From positions 357,056,267 to 357,120,266 of the forward strand of contig NC_053040.3 in assembly GCF_002575655.3 (NCBI RefSeq): a DNA stretch of 64,000 bases, in the 5' to 3' direction. The notes under the pieces were generated by a model that did not search any database, was not told the DNA's origin, and was given only the letters and a program-made list of their open reading frames with translations. A program made the translations under genes and the position numbers. Positions 1 to 9,796 of this stretch are shown here, piece by piece. The first letter of the stretch is position 1. Each line of letters opens with the position of its first letter. This DNA is from Aegilops tauschii subsp. strangulata (lineage: Eukaryota; Streptophyta; Magnoliopsida; Poales; Poaceae).

Positions 1-717
1 GCAGATTATGATGGCCACCGAAAGGTCTTCGGAAGGGTTTTCCTTCAGATCCGGTGGTTGACTTCGGCAGCAAGATGCAAACTATGGATAACGGTTTGAC
101 GCATAGGGATGGTTGTGCAGCAACGGTGATCGCACATCACACGTAGCTGCTGGGTTCGCGGAAAAGTGGTGGCGACAACACATGAGTGACATCGATGGTG
201 GTGCTAATCGAGCGCCCCGATTGCGAGCTCCGGGGTGAAAGCCTAGGTCTGATCCAAGTTGGTTATACCTGGCAATGGCGATGTTTTTGACATTGTTACC
301 TTGCTGGAGGCATTGTTCGGATATGCTTGGACTAATTCTTTAGGGTGAAAACCCAGATTCTAGCCTTTGGTGGTTGGATCCGGCGACGACGGCGTTTGAA
401 CGCTGCTCCTATCCTGAAGGCGTTGCTGTTGAAGAAACTCGTCGATTGTGTGATGTCATGAGATGATTGGTGCGGATATGGTCACTGTTGTAGTTTGCCG
501 ATCACGAATCTGATCAGTTTGGTTTTCTTTTCCTCGCCTGCTCATAGCTTTGGTCTTACATGACTTTGCTATTGGTCGGTGTGTTTTCTTGTGTGCGTGC
601 GTTCATGTTGGCTGTGTGCATTCTAGCTATGCAGAGGCCGGGCGTGTGCTTATGGTGTTTTGTATCCTCTTGATGCTTCATTTTGAGCTAATAAAATCCA
701 TTCTTTATCGAAAAAAA
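1..717 (+). mobile_element. 3' end of a probable LINE (non-LTR retrotransposon)
   Basis: GC-moderate non-coding sequence that ends in an AATAAAA polyadenylation-type signal (690-696) and a seven-base A run (711-717), after which the sequence changes to a gypsy remnant. The style (repeated 'gggtgaaa.cctag' phrases, a T/G-rich tail with TGTTTTGTATCCTCTTGATG) resembles 3' untranslated tails of Triticeae LINEs. No reverse transcriptase frame is present, so only the tail would be in the window. The open frame at 550-822 has no recognisable domain and I do not call it a gene. A retroposed transcript tail is the alternative. Confidence 0.4.
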
Positions 718-723
718 CACACG

Positions 724-1530
724 CACGCACGCAGCCTGTTTAATGAGCCAACGATTCTGAACGCCTCGGCCGACCCCTGTGCCATCTTCAATACTGTCAG
801 GTTGTTGCATCTTCCCCGCTGAAGAACTTGCTTGTCCCCAAGCAAGTGCAGTAGGGAAACGAGCCTTGACGACATTGTTGTAGTCCTCCCAGCACGCCGA
901 CGCTGCTGGAAGGCCCGCCCATTTGATCAGTGTCTGAGGAGCAGCATTGCTACCTTTCTTACCAGGCGGCGCTCGAGTACAGCTTCAGGAAGAAGCTGCG
1001 GACTGTCCAGCTAGGAACTGTAGGCAGTGTGGAGAACACCGGTGGCGGTGAGTAGTCTGGCCGGGGGTCCTTCAGTTGTGAGACGTCGAACACCCGACAC
1101 CGGATGGATTGAACTATCGCCTGGCAGGTCCAGCTTGTATGCCGCTTGACCAATGCGCTCTAGGATCGTGAAAGGGCCATTGAATTTGAAAGCGAGGCTT
1201 CGGAAATGGTCGGTTGGCGACCAAATACTGGGCAAAGGGTTGCAATTTGAGCGGCACCTGAGCTCTCACTAGAAATTATTTGTCAGTGCGATTACGATAA
1301 GCTTGCAGCTTCATATAGTTTTGAGCAGCTGTTGGTAGTCTGCATGGCACGTTTGAGTAGCAGCTCCCGCAGAGTAGCATAAATTGAAGCAGCCAAACAG
1401 GGCATGGAGCTGAAGTTGGGATAGTGGCCATATAAAGCCTTGAAAGGAGAGCAACCAAGTGTAGTGTGGAAAGAGGAGTTGTACTAGAATTCGGCCGGTC
1501 GTATGGACGTGCGAGTTGGGAGAATTCAAA
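724..1530 (-). mobile_element. Degenerate chromovirus (Reina-like) fragment
   Basis: Read on the minus strand, this is the end of a Ty3/gypsy pol: integrase C-terminus, then chromodomain, then 3' non-coding sequence. No LTR is found on either side. It abuts the LINE-like tail on the left and element E on the right at about 1525-1535, where the text changes from GC-moderate to an AT-rich AAAAAATAAATAAAATAAA stretch. It is probably the oldest material in the window. Confidence 0.6.
835..1510 (-). pseudogene. Broken integrase C-terminus and chromodomain (gypsy pol)
   Basis: Short minus-strand frames give integrase landmarks: YNSSFHTTLG and FKALYGH near 1430-1500, then FNGPFTILERIGQAAYKLDLP near 1130-1190, then a chromodomain-like WEDYNNVV near 870-890. 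These are spread over different frames, so frameshifts and stops have destroyed it. In intact chromoviruses the chromodomain follows the GPF/Y module and guides integration into heterochromatin. The order seen here matches that family. The WEDYN form and AWGQA tail suggest the Reina lineage. Confidence 0.6.
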
Positions 1531-2008
1531 AAATAAATAAAATAAAACTACCATGCATGGTGCAATATCAACAATTTCATTAACATATGAAACTATAACA
1601 AATTCTTCTTCATAAGCATCATTGACAGTGACATCATAAGCATCATTCATAATGACATCATGGCCATAATCATAGCAAGTATCAAATTCATCAAAAAGGA
1701 TATGTCAAAAGCATCCCCTTGGGTCATAGCAATCACCAACATAGCATTCATCTTCCGGCAAGCACGGAGGAAAGTTAAACAATATGCGAGTTAAAGAGTT
1801 ACTCTCATTAGGAGGCATGAGTAACTAATCCGCTCTTTCTCCTTTGTTCTTCGTTCACCTCTTCATCTTTTTCATTTAATGAGCTCACAGTTTTAACAAT
1901 TTATTCTTTTATAGTTTCCTGCTAAATGTTATTCTTCCAGGGCAGCAGACATTCTCTCTACAAATCCATTAATGTGAACATTGTATTCATAATATTTATA
2001 GCAATATT

Positions 2009-2461
2009 TCAGCATGGTAAGATTTTTAGATTTGTAGAGAACATCATCATACTTTTCAAGCAAATAAGCAATTTTATAAGCATCCTTAAAATTAACAAAT
2101 TCTCTATTTGTTCAATATAATAGTAATTATAAACACCATTAACATAAGAGGCGGGAATGTATGTAATCTTCATCCTAGAGCAACAAGTAAAATCATAAAT
2201 ACAACACATATTCCAAGCATAGCAACATAATAATTTTATTTGATCCCATAATTGTTTCTCTTTTTGAGTCAAGCGATAATCCTTAAAGTATTCACGCCGA
2301 TCCAAAGTGTTTTCATTATCAAGTTGATTTGGATTTATTAGAATTATTAAAGTAATATTTAATGTTCTGCACATAACCAATATCGAGGGTTTTAGGAAGT
2401 TCGCCATCTCCATGAGTAACAAGTATAACTTTTTTTTGTGTGTTCCGTGCTCCATATCCAT
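2009..2461 (-). pseudogene. gag N-terminal remnant of element E
   Basis: An open minus-strand frame of 150 codons starts MDMEHGTHKK and contains TLDRREYFKDY, a style I associate with the gag start of Triticeae Athila-type elements (Sabrina/WHAM/Fatima group). Gag would form the particle shell. Normal gag is several hundred residues; here the frame ends early and the following AT-rich sequence (1531-2008) carries only fragments. The start lies in the leader expected downstream of the PBS at 11544-11562, once copia 1 is mentally skipped. Assignment rests on recognition, not on a search. Confidence 0.5.
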
Positions 2462-3762
2462 AACTAAAGATAAAGAACAACTTAGAACATGAAATAAAAT
2501 CTACTTAGTGATAATGCCAACAAGCGCGCACGAGATTAATCTGAAGAAATTATGCCCTAGAGGCAATAATAAAGTTGTTATTTATATTTTCTTATATCAT
2601 GATAAATGTTTATTATTCATGCTATAATTGTATTAACCGGAAACTTAGTACATGTGTGAATACATAGACAAACAGAGTGTCCCTAGTATGCCTCTACTTG
2701 ACTAGCTCGTTAATCAAAGATGATTAAGTTTCCTAGCCATGGACATGTGTTGTCATTTGATAAATGGGATCACATCATTAGAGAATGATGTGATGGACAA
2801 GACCCATCCGTTAGCTTAGCATAATGATCGTTTGGTTTTATTGCTATTGCTTTCTTCATGACTTATACATGTTCCTCTGACTATGAGATTATGCAACTCC
2901 CGAATACCGGAGGAACACTTTGTGTGCTATCAAACGTCACAACGTAACTGAGTGATTATAAAGATGCTCTACAAGTGTCTCCGATGGTGTTTGTTACGTT
3001 GGCATAGATCGAGATTATGATTTGTCACTCCGAGTATCGGAGAGGTATCTTTGGGCCCTCTCGGTAATGCACATCACTATAAGCCTGGCAAGCAATGTGA
3101 CCAATGAGTTAGTTGCGGGATGATGCATTACGGAACGAGTAAAGAGACTTGTCAGTAATGAGATTGAACTAGGTATGATGATACCGACGACCGAATCTCG
3201 GGCAAGTAACATACCGATGACAAAGGGAACAACGTATGTTGTTATGCGGCTTGACTGATAAAGATCTTTGTAGAATATGTGGGATCCAATATGAGCATCC
3301 AGGTTCCGCTATTGGTTATTGACCGGAGATGTGTCTCGGTCATGTCTACATAGTTGTCGAACCCGTAGGGTCCGCACGCTTAACGTTCGATGACGATTTA
3401 TATTATGAGTTATGTGATTTGATGACCGAAGATTGTTCGGAGTCCCGGATGAGATCACGGACATGACGAGGAGTCTCGAAATGGTCGAGAGGTAAAGATT
3501 CATATATTGGAAGGTTGCATTGGATATCGGAATGGTTCCGAGTGATTCTGGCATTTTTTCGGAGTACCGGGAGGTTACCAGAACCCCCCGGGGGAAGATT
3601 GGGCCTACACGGGCCATAGGGAAGAGGGGAGGCAGCCCACAAGGGGCAACCGCGCCCCCTCCCTATAGGGAGTCTGAATTGGACTAGGGAAGGGGGCGCG
3701 CCCCCTTTCCTTCTCCTCCTCCTCCTCCCCCTTCCCTCTTTCCCCCTCTCCGAAAAAGGAAA

Positions 3763-3801
3763 GGGAGTCCAACTAGGATTGGGAGTCCTAGTTGGACTCC
3801 C
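3763..3801 (+). promoter_or_regulatory. 16-bp inverted repeat upstream of copia TATA box
   Basis: GGGAGTCCAACTAGGA (3763-3778), a 7-base spacer, then its exact reverse complement (3786-3801). The same structure is present in the 3' LTR (11014-11029/11037-11052) and, with changed but still pairing bases, in copia D (13131-13146/13154-13169). Position just upstream of the TATA box suggests a promoter or DNA-structure role, which is inference. Confidence 0.6.
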
Positions 3802-3847
3802 CTCTATGGCGCGCCCCCTAGGCCGGCCGCCTCCCCCTCCCCTCCTT

Positions 3848-3853
3848 TATATA
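3848..3853 (+). promoter_or_regulatory. TATA box of copia 1 5' LTR
   Basis: TATATA in the context CTCCTTTATATACGGGGGC. Equivalent boxes lie at 11099-11104 (3' LTR), 13079-13084 (copia D, minus), 24137-24142 and 54239-54244 (copia C). It marks the likely U3/R boundary region and start of genomic RNA. Confidence 0.6.
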
Positions 3854-4276
3854 CGGGGGCAAGGGGGCACCCTAGAACACACAAGTTTCTCTTAACCGTG
3901 TGCGGTGTCCCCCTCCACAGTTACACATCTCGGTCATATCGTCGTAGTGCTTAGGCAAAGCCCTGTGCCGGTAACTTCATCATCACCGTCAACACGCCGT
4001 CGTGCTGACGGAACTCTCCCTCGTCCTCAACTGGATCAAGAGATCGAGGGACGTCATCGAGCTGAACGTGTGCTGAACGCGGAGGTGCCGTACGTTCGGT
4101 GCTTGGATCGGTTGGATCGCGAAGACGTTCGACTACATCAACCGCGTTACTAAACGCTTCCGCTTTCGGTCTACGAGGGTATGTGGACACACTCTCCCCG
4201 CTCGTTTCTATGCATCTCCTAGATAGATCTTGCGTGATCGTAGGTAAATTTTTTGAAATACTGCGTTCCCCTACAG

Positions 4277-4292
4277 TGGCATCCGAGCCAGG
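4277..4292 (+). other. Primer-binding site of copia 1
   Basis: TGGCATCCGAGCCAGG, one base after the LTR. It is a drifted form of the TGGTATCAGAGC site complementary to initiator tRNA-Met used by copia elements. Confidence 0.75.
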
Positions 4293-5529
4293 TCTATGCG
4301 TAGATGTTATTTGCACGAGTAGAACACAAAGAGTTGTGGGCGATAATGGTCATACTGCTTACCAGCAACGTCTTACTTTGATTCGGCTGTATTGTTGAAT
4401 GAAGCGGCCCGGACCAACATTCATGAGACTGGTTCTACTGATGTGCTTCGCACACAGGTGGTTGGCGGGTGTCTGTTTCTCCAACTTTAGTTGAATCGAG
4501 TTTGACTACACCTGGTCCTTGTTGAAGGTTAAAAAAGCACACTTGACAAAAAATCGTTGTGGTTTTGATGTGTAGGTAAGAACGGTTCTTGCTAGAAGCC
4601 CGTAGCAGCCACGTGAAACTTGCAACAACAAAGTAGAGGACGTCTAACTTGTTTTTGCAGGGCTGGCTGTGATGTGATATGGTGAAGACGTGATGAGATA
4701 TATATTGTTGTATGAGATGATCATGTTTTGTAACAGTTATCGGCAACTGGCAGGAGCCTTATGGTTGTCGCTTTATTGTATGAAATGCAATCGCCATGTA
4801 ATTGCTTTACTTTATCACTATGCGGTAGCGATAGTCGTAGAAGCAATAGTTGGCGAGACGACAACGATGCTACGATGGAGATCAAGGTGTCAAGCCGGTG
4901 ACGATGGTGATCATCATGGTGCTTTGAAGATGGAGATCAAAGGCACAAGATGATGATGGCCATATCATATCACTTATTTTGATTGCATGTGATGTTTATC
5001 TTTTATGCATCTTATTTTGCTTAGTACGGCAGTAGCAATATAAGATGATCTCTCACTAAATATCAAGGTACACGTGTTCTCCCTGAGTATGCACCGTTGC
5101 TACAGTTCGTCGTGCCGAGACACCACGTGATGATTGGGTGTGATAAGCTCTATGTTCACATACAACGGATGCTAGCCAGTTTTGCACACGCAGAATACTC
5201 GGGTTAAACTTGACGAGCCTAGCATATGCAGATATGGCCTCGAAACATTGAGACCATAAGGTCGAGCGTGAATCATATAGTAGATATGATCAACATAGTG
5301 ATGTTCACCATTGAAAACTAATCCATCTCACATGATGATCGGACATGGTTTAGTTGATATGGATCACGTGATCATTTAGATGACTAGAGGAATGTCTATC
5401 TAAGTGGGAGTTCTTAAGTAATATGATTAATTGAACTTAAATTTATCATGAACTTAGTCCTGATAGTATTTGCATACCTATGTTGTAGATCAATAGCTCG
5501 CATATAGCTCCCCTGTTTTATTTTTTGAT
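4293..5529 (+). other. Untranslated leader of copia 1
   Basis: About 1.2 kb between PBS and the gag start, without a conserved frame. It matches the leaders of copia C (24588-25334, resuming at 36294) and copia D (57381 leftwards, minus), including the ACGGCAGTAGCAATATAAGATG stretch at 5023-5045 that is the insertion neighbourhood of gypsy A and gypsy F in those two copies. The long leader is typical of BARE elements and carries packaging signals in that family. Confidence 0.7.
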
Positions 5530-6143
5530 ATGTTCCTAGAGAAAACTAAGTTGAAAGATGATAGTAGCAATGATGCGGACTGGGTCCGTGATCAGAGGAT
5601 TATCCTCATTGCTGCACAGAAGAATTATATCCTTGATGCACCGCTAGGTGACAGACCTATTGCAGGAGTAGATACAGACGTTATGAATGTTTAATAAGCT
5701 CGGTATGATGACTACTTGATAGTTTAGTACACCATGCTTTACGGCTTAGAACCGGGACTTCAAAAACGTTTTGAACGACACGGAGCATATGAAATGTTCC
5801 AAGAGCTGAAATTGGTATTTCAGACTCATGCCCGAATCGAGAGGTATGAGACCTCTAACAAGTACTTTGCCTACAAGATGGAGGAGAATAGCTCAACCAG
5901 TGAGCATGTGCTCAGAATGTCTGAGTACTACAATCGCTTGAATCAAGTGGGAGTTAATCTTCCAGATAAGATAGTGATTGACAAAGTTCTCTAGTCACTA
6001 TCACCAAGTTACTGGAACTTCGTGATGAACTGTAATATGCAAGGGATGACGAAAACAATTCCCGAGCTCTTCGCGATGCTAAAATCGGCGAAGGTAGAAA
6101 TCAAGAAAGAACATCAAGTGTTGATGGTTAAACAAAACCACTA
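5530..6143 (+). pseudogene. gag of copia 1 (broken)
   Basis: Starts ATGTTCCTAGAG, the same start context as the copia C gag (FLEKAKLKDD). One frame continues through stops at 5692-5697 (TAATAA), near 5728 (TAG) and at 5992-5994 (TAG). The open middle part (5734-5994) contains GLEPGLQKRFERHGAYEMF and the EEN..SEHVLRMSEYYN helix region typical of copia gag. At two of the TAG sites copia C has a glutamine codon. Gag would form the virus-like particle; this copy cannot. Confidence 0.8.
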
Positions 6144-6204
6144 GTTTCAAGAAAAGGGCAAAGGAAAGGAAAGGGAACTTCAAGAAGAATGACCAGCAAG
6201 TTGT

Positions 6205-6454
6205 CACTCCCGTGAAGAAGCCCAAAGCTAAACCTAAGCCTGAAACTGAGTGCTTCTACTACAAAGAAAATAGTCACTGGAAGCGGAACTGCCCCAAGTA
6301 TTTGGTGGATAAGAAGAACGGCAAAGTGGACAAAGCTATATTTGATATACATGTTATTGATGTGTACTTTACTAGTGTTTATAGCAACCCCTCGGTATTT
6401 GATACTAGTTCAGTTGCTAAGAGTAGTAACACGAAAACAGGAGTTGCAAGATAA
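6205..6454 (+). pseudogene. gag zinc knuckle and protease remnant of copia 1
   Basis: A lysine-rich segment leads into CFYYKENSHWKRNC. The family pattern is CX2CX4HX4C, and the second cysteine is tyrosine here, so the nucleic-acid-binding knuckle is damaged. About 50 residues later VFDTSSVAK stands where copia C has VFDTGFVAHICN: the catalytic triplet of the aspartic protease is D-T-S instead of D-T/S-G. Both changes point to loss of function. Confidence 0.7.
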
Positions 6455-6483
6455 ACAGAGACTAGTTAAGGACGAGGTGACGA

Positions 6484-7507
6484 TCGCACACTCCTTTTAC
6501 CTTCGAGATTAGTGTTGAACCTAAAATAAATGTTATTTGGTGTTAGCGTTGAGCATGAATATGATTGGATCGTGTTTATTGCAATACGGTTATTCATTTA
6601 AGTCAAAGAATAATCGTTGTTCTGTTTACATGAATAAAACCTTCTATGGTCATACACTTAATATAAATGGTTTATTGAATCTCGATCGTAGTGATACACA
6701 TATTCATAATATTGAAGCCAAAAGATGCAAAGTTAATAATGATAGTGCAACTTATTTGTGGCACTGGTGTTTAGGTCATATTGGTGTAAAGCGCATGAAG
6801 AAATTCCATGCTGATGGGCTTTTGGAAACACTTGATTATGAATCACTTGATGCTTGCGAACCATGCCTCATAGGCAAGATGGCTAAGACTCCGTTCTATG
6901 GAACAATGGAGCGAGCAACTGACTTATTGGAAATAATATATACTGATGTATGCGGTCCGATGAGTGTTGAGGCTCGCGACGGGTATCGTTAAGATCACCA
7001 TCGCACACTCCTTTTACCTTCAAGATTAGTGTTGAACCTAAAATAAATGTTATTTGGTGTTTGCGTTGAGCATGAATATGATTGGATCGTGTTTATTGCA
7101 ATACGGTTATTCATTTAAGTCAAAGAATAATTGTTGTTCTGTTTACATGAATAAAACCTTCTATGGTCATACACTTAATATAAATGGTTTATTGAATCTC
7201 GATCGTAGTGATACACATATTCATAATATTGAAGCCAAAAGATGCAAAGTTAATAATGATAGTGCAACTTATTTGTGGCACTGCCGTTTAGGTCATATTG
7301 GTGTAAAGCGCATGAAGAAACTCCATGCTGATGGGCTTTTGGAATCACTTGATTCTGAATCACTTGATGCTTGCGAACCATGCCTCATGGGCAAGATGGC
7401 TAAGACTCCGTTCTCCGGAACAATGGAGCGAGCAACTGACTTATTGGAAATAATACATACTGATGTATGCGGTCCGATGAGTGTTGAGGCTTGCGGCGGG
7501 TATCGTT
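6484..7507 (+). repeat. Tandem duplication of the protease/GAG-pre-integrase segment in copia 1
   Basis: 6484-6990 is repeated at 7001-7507 with a period of 517 bp. I count about a dozen or more differences in 507 bp, several changing the protein (for example FHADGLLETLDYE against LHADGLLESLDSE). The first unit ends GYR then a stop, and the second continues into the integrase. See the finding on its possible origin by template switching. Confidence 0.9.
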
Positions 7508-8330
7508 ATTTTTTGACCTTCATAAATGATTTGAGCAGATATGGGTATATCTACTTAATGAAACATAAGTCTAAAACATTTGAAAAGTTCAAAGAATTTC
7601 AGAGTGAAGTGGAAAATCATCGTAACAAGAAAATAAAGTTTCTACGATCTGATCGTGGAGGTGAATATTTGAGTTATGAGTTTGGTCTTCATTTGAAACA
7701 ATGTGGAATACTTTCGCAACTCACGCCACCTGGAACACCACAATGTAATGGTGTGTCCGAACGTCGTAACCGTACTTTATTAGATATGGTGTCTCTTACC
7801 GATTTACCACTATCATTTTGGGGTTATGCATTAGAGACAACTGCATTCTTGTTAAATAGGGCACCATATAATCCGTTGAGACGACACCGTATGAACTGTG
7901 GTTTGGCAAGAAACCTAAGCTGTCGTTTCTTAAAGTTTGGGACTGCGATGCTTATGTGAAAAAGCTTCAACATGATAAGCTCGAACCCAAATCGGAGAAA
8001 CGCGTCTTCATATGATACCCAAAGGAGACTGTTGGGTACACCTTCTGTCACAGATCCGAAGGCAAGATATTCGTTGCGAAGAATGGATCGTTTCTAGAGA
8101 AGGAGTTTCCCTCGAAAGAAGTGAGTGGGAGGAAAGTAAAACTTGATGAGGTAATTGTACCTTCTCCCGATTTGGAAAGTAGTTCATCACAGAAATTAGT
8201 TCTAGTGATTCCTACACCAATCAGTGAGGAAGCAAATGATGATGATCATGAAACTCCAGGTCAAGTTACTACTTAACCTCGTAGGTCAACCAAAGTAAGA
8301 TCCGCACCAGAGTAGTACAGTAATTCTGTT
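7263..8330 (+). pseudogene. Integrase of copia 1 (broken)
   Basis: From the second repeat unit a 301-codon frame (7054-7959) carries the zinc-binding GAG-pre-integrase motif (LWHCRLGHIGVKRMKK), then the catalytic core: IIHTDVCGPM (first Asp), FLRSDRGGEYLS (second Asp) and NGVSERRNRTLLDM (Glu), so the D,D-35-E residues are present. Four codons are missing after LLDMV compared with copia C (RSMM). A frameshift near 7890 destroys the C-terminal part, and later fragments (KKLQHDKLEPKSEK) are in other frames. Confidence 0.85.
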
Positions 8331-8880
8331 ATGGAAGTCATGTTACTAGACCATGACGGACCTACGAACTATGAGGAAGCGATGATGAGCCCAGATTTCG
8401 CGAAATGGCTTGAAGCCATGAAATCTGAGATGAGATCCATGTATGAGAACAAAGTATGGACTTTGATTGACTTGCCCGATGATCGGCGAGCCATTGAGAT
8501 TAAATGGATCTTCAAGAGGAAGACGGACACTGATTGTAGTGTTACTATCTACAAAGCTCGAATTGTCGTAAAAGGTTTTCGACAAGATCAAGGTGTTGAC
8601 TACGATGAGAGTTTCTCACTCGTATCTATGCTTAAAGTCTGTCTGAATCATGTTAGCAATTGCCGCATTTTATGAAATTTGGCAAATGGATGTCAGAACT
8701 GCATTCCTTAATGGATTTCTTAAAGAAGAGTTGTATATGTTGCAACCAGAAGGTTTTGTCAATCCGAAAGGTGCTAACAAAGTGTGCAAGCTCCAGCGAT
8801 CCATCTATGGACTGGTGCAAGCATCTCGGAGTTGGAATATACGCTTTGATGAGTTGATCAAAGCATATAGTTTTATATAG
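8331..8880 (+). pseudogene. Reverse transcriptase N-terminal part of copia 1 (broken)
   Basis: 8331-8675 gives EAMMSPDFAKWLEAMKSEM, VWTLIDLPDDRRAI and RIVVKGFRQDQGVDYDESFS, the start of copia RT. After a frameshift near 8645 the next frame (8650-8880) gives [20 protein letters not shown] and [17 protein letters not shown]. The catalytic YVDD region expected after 8900 is corrupted ('aagtatatgtgaatgag'), so polymerase activity is lost. Confidence 0.85.
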
Positions 8881-9780
8881 ACTTGTGGTGAAGCCTGTAT
8901 TTACAAGAAAGTGAGTGGGAGCACTACAACATTTCTGATAAGTATATGTGAATGAGATATTTTTGATCGGAAATAATGTAGATTTTTCTGGAAAGCATAA
9001 AGGAGTGTTCGAAAGGAGTTTTTCAAAGAAAGACCTCGGTGAAGCTGCTTACATATTGAGCATCAAGGTCTATAGAGACAGATCAAGACGCTTGATAAGT
9101 TTTTTCAATGAGTACATACCTTGAGATTTTAAGTAGTTCAAAATGGAACATCCAAAGAAGGAGTAGTTGCCTGTGTTGCAAGTTGTGAAGTTGAGTAAAG
9201 ACTCAAAACTCGACCACGGCAGAAAATAGAAAGAGAATGAAAAGTCATTCCTTATGCCTCAGTCATAGGTTCTATAAAGTATGCTATTTTGTGTACCAGA
9301 CCTATTGTGTACCTCACCATGAGTTTGGCAAGAGGGTACAATAGTGATCCAGGAGTGGATCACTGGACATCGGTCAAAATTATCCTTAGTGGAATAAGGA
9401 TATGTTTCTCGGTTATGTAGGTGGTAAAAAGTTCGTCGTAAAGAGTTACGCGATGCAAGCTTTAACACCGATCTGGATGACTCTAAGTCTCGATCTGGAT
9501 ACATATTGAAAGTGGGAGCAATTAGCTAGAGTAGCTCCGTGCAGAGCATTGTAGACATAGAAATTTGCACAATACATACGGATCTGAATGTGGCAGACCC
9601 GTAGACTAAAACTTATCTCACAAGCAAAACATGATCACACCTTATTACTCTTGGGTGTTAATCACATAGGGATGTGAAACTAGATTATTGACTCTAGTAA
9701 ACCCTTTGAGTGTTAGTCACATAAAGATGTGAACTATTGGTGTTAAATCACATGGCGATGTGAACTAGATTATTGACTCT
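8881..9780 (+). pseudogene. RT C-terminus and RNase H debris of copia 1
   Basis: Aligns by eye with 51950-52985 of copia C but with many indels and stops. The RNase H end is represented only by short pieces, for example 'gaaatttgcacaatacatacggatctgaatgtggcagacccg' at 9561-9602 in fragments. No frame over 60 codons reads as RNase H. A short tandem of 'agtcacataaagatgtgaac' phrases lies at 9655-9770 before the polypurine tract. Confidence 0.7.
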
Positions 9781-9796
9781 AGTGCAAGTGGGAGAC
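9781..9796 (+). other. Polypurine tract of copia 1
   Basis: AGTGCAAGTGGGAGAC immediately before the 3' LTR. The same tract occurs at 52987-53002 (copia C) and, reversed, at 14391-14406 (D) and 16276-16291 (N). It primes plus-strand DNA synthesis. Confidence 0.75.

Larger units (their letters stand above)
2542..4275 (+). repeat. 5' LTR of copia 1
   Basis: Starts TGAAGAAATTATGCCCTAGAG and ends CTGCGTTCCCCTACA, against TGAAGGAAATATG and CTGCGTTCCCCAACA in the 3' copy. It is 1,734 bp, normal for BARE/WIS LTRs. It contains a perfect 16-bp inverted repeat (3763-3778 and 3786-3801) 47 bp before a TATATA box at 3848-3853. The PBS follows one base after the LTR. Confidence 0.93.

Noticed and set aside
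550..822. 90-codon plus-strand open frame at the left end
   Set aside because: It spans the tail of the LINE-like element, the A run and part of the gypsy remnant, so it cannot be one gene.
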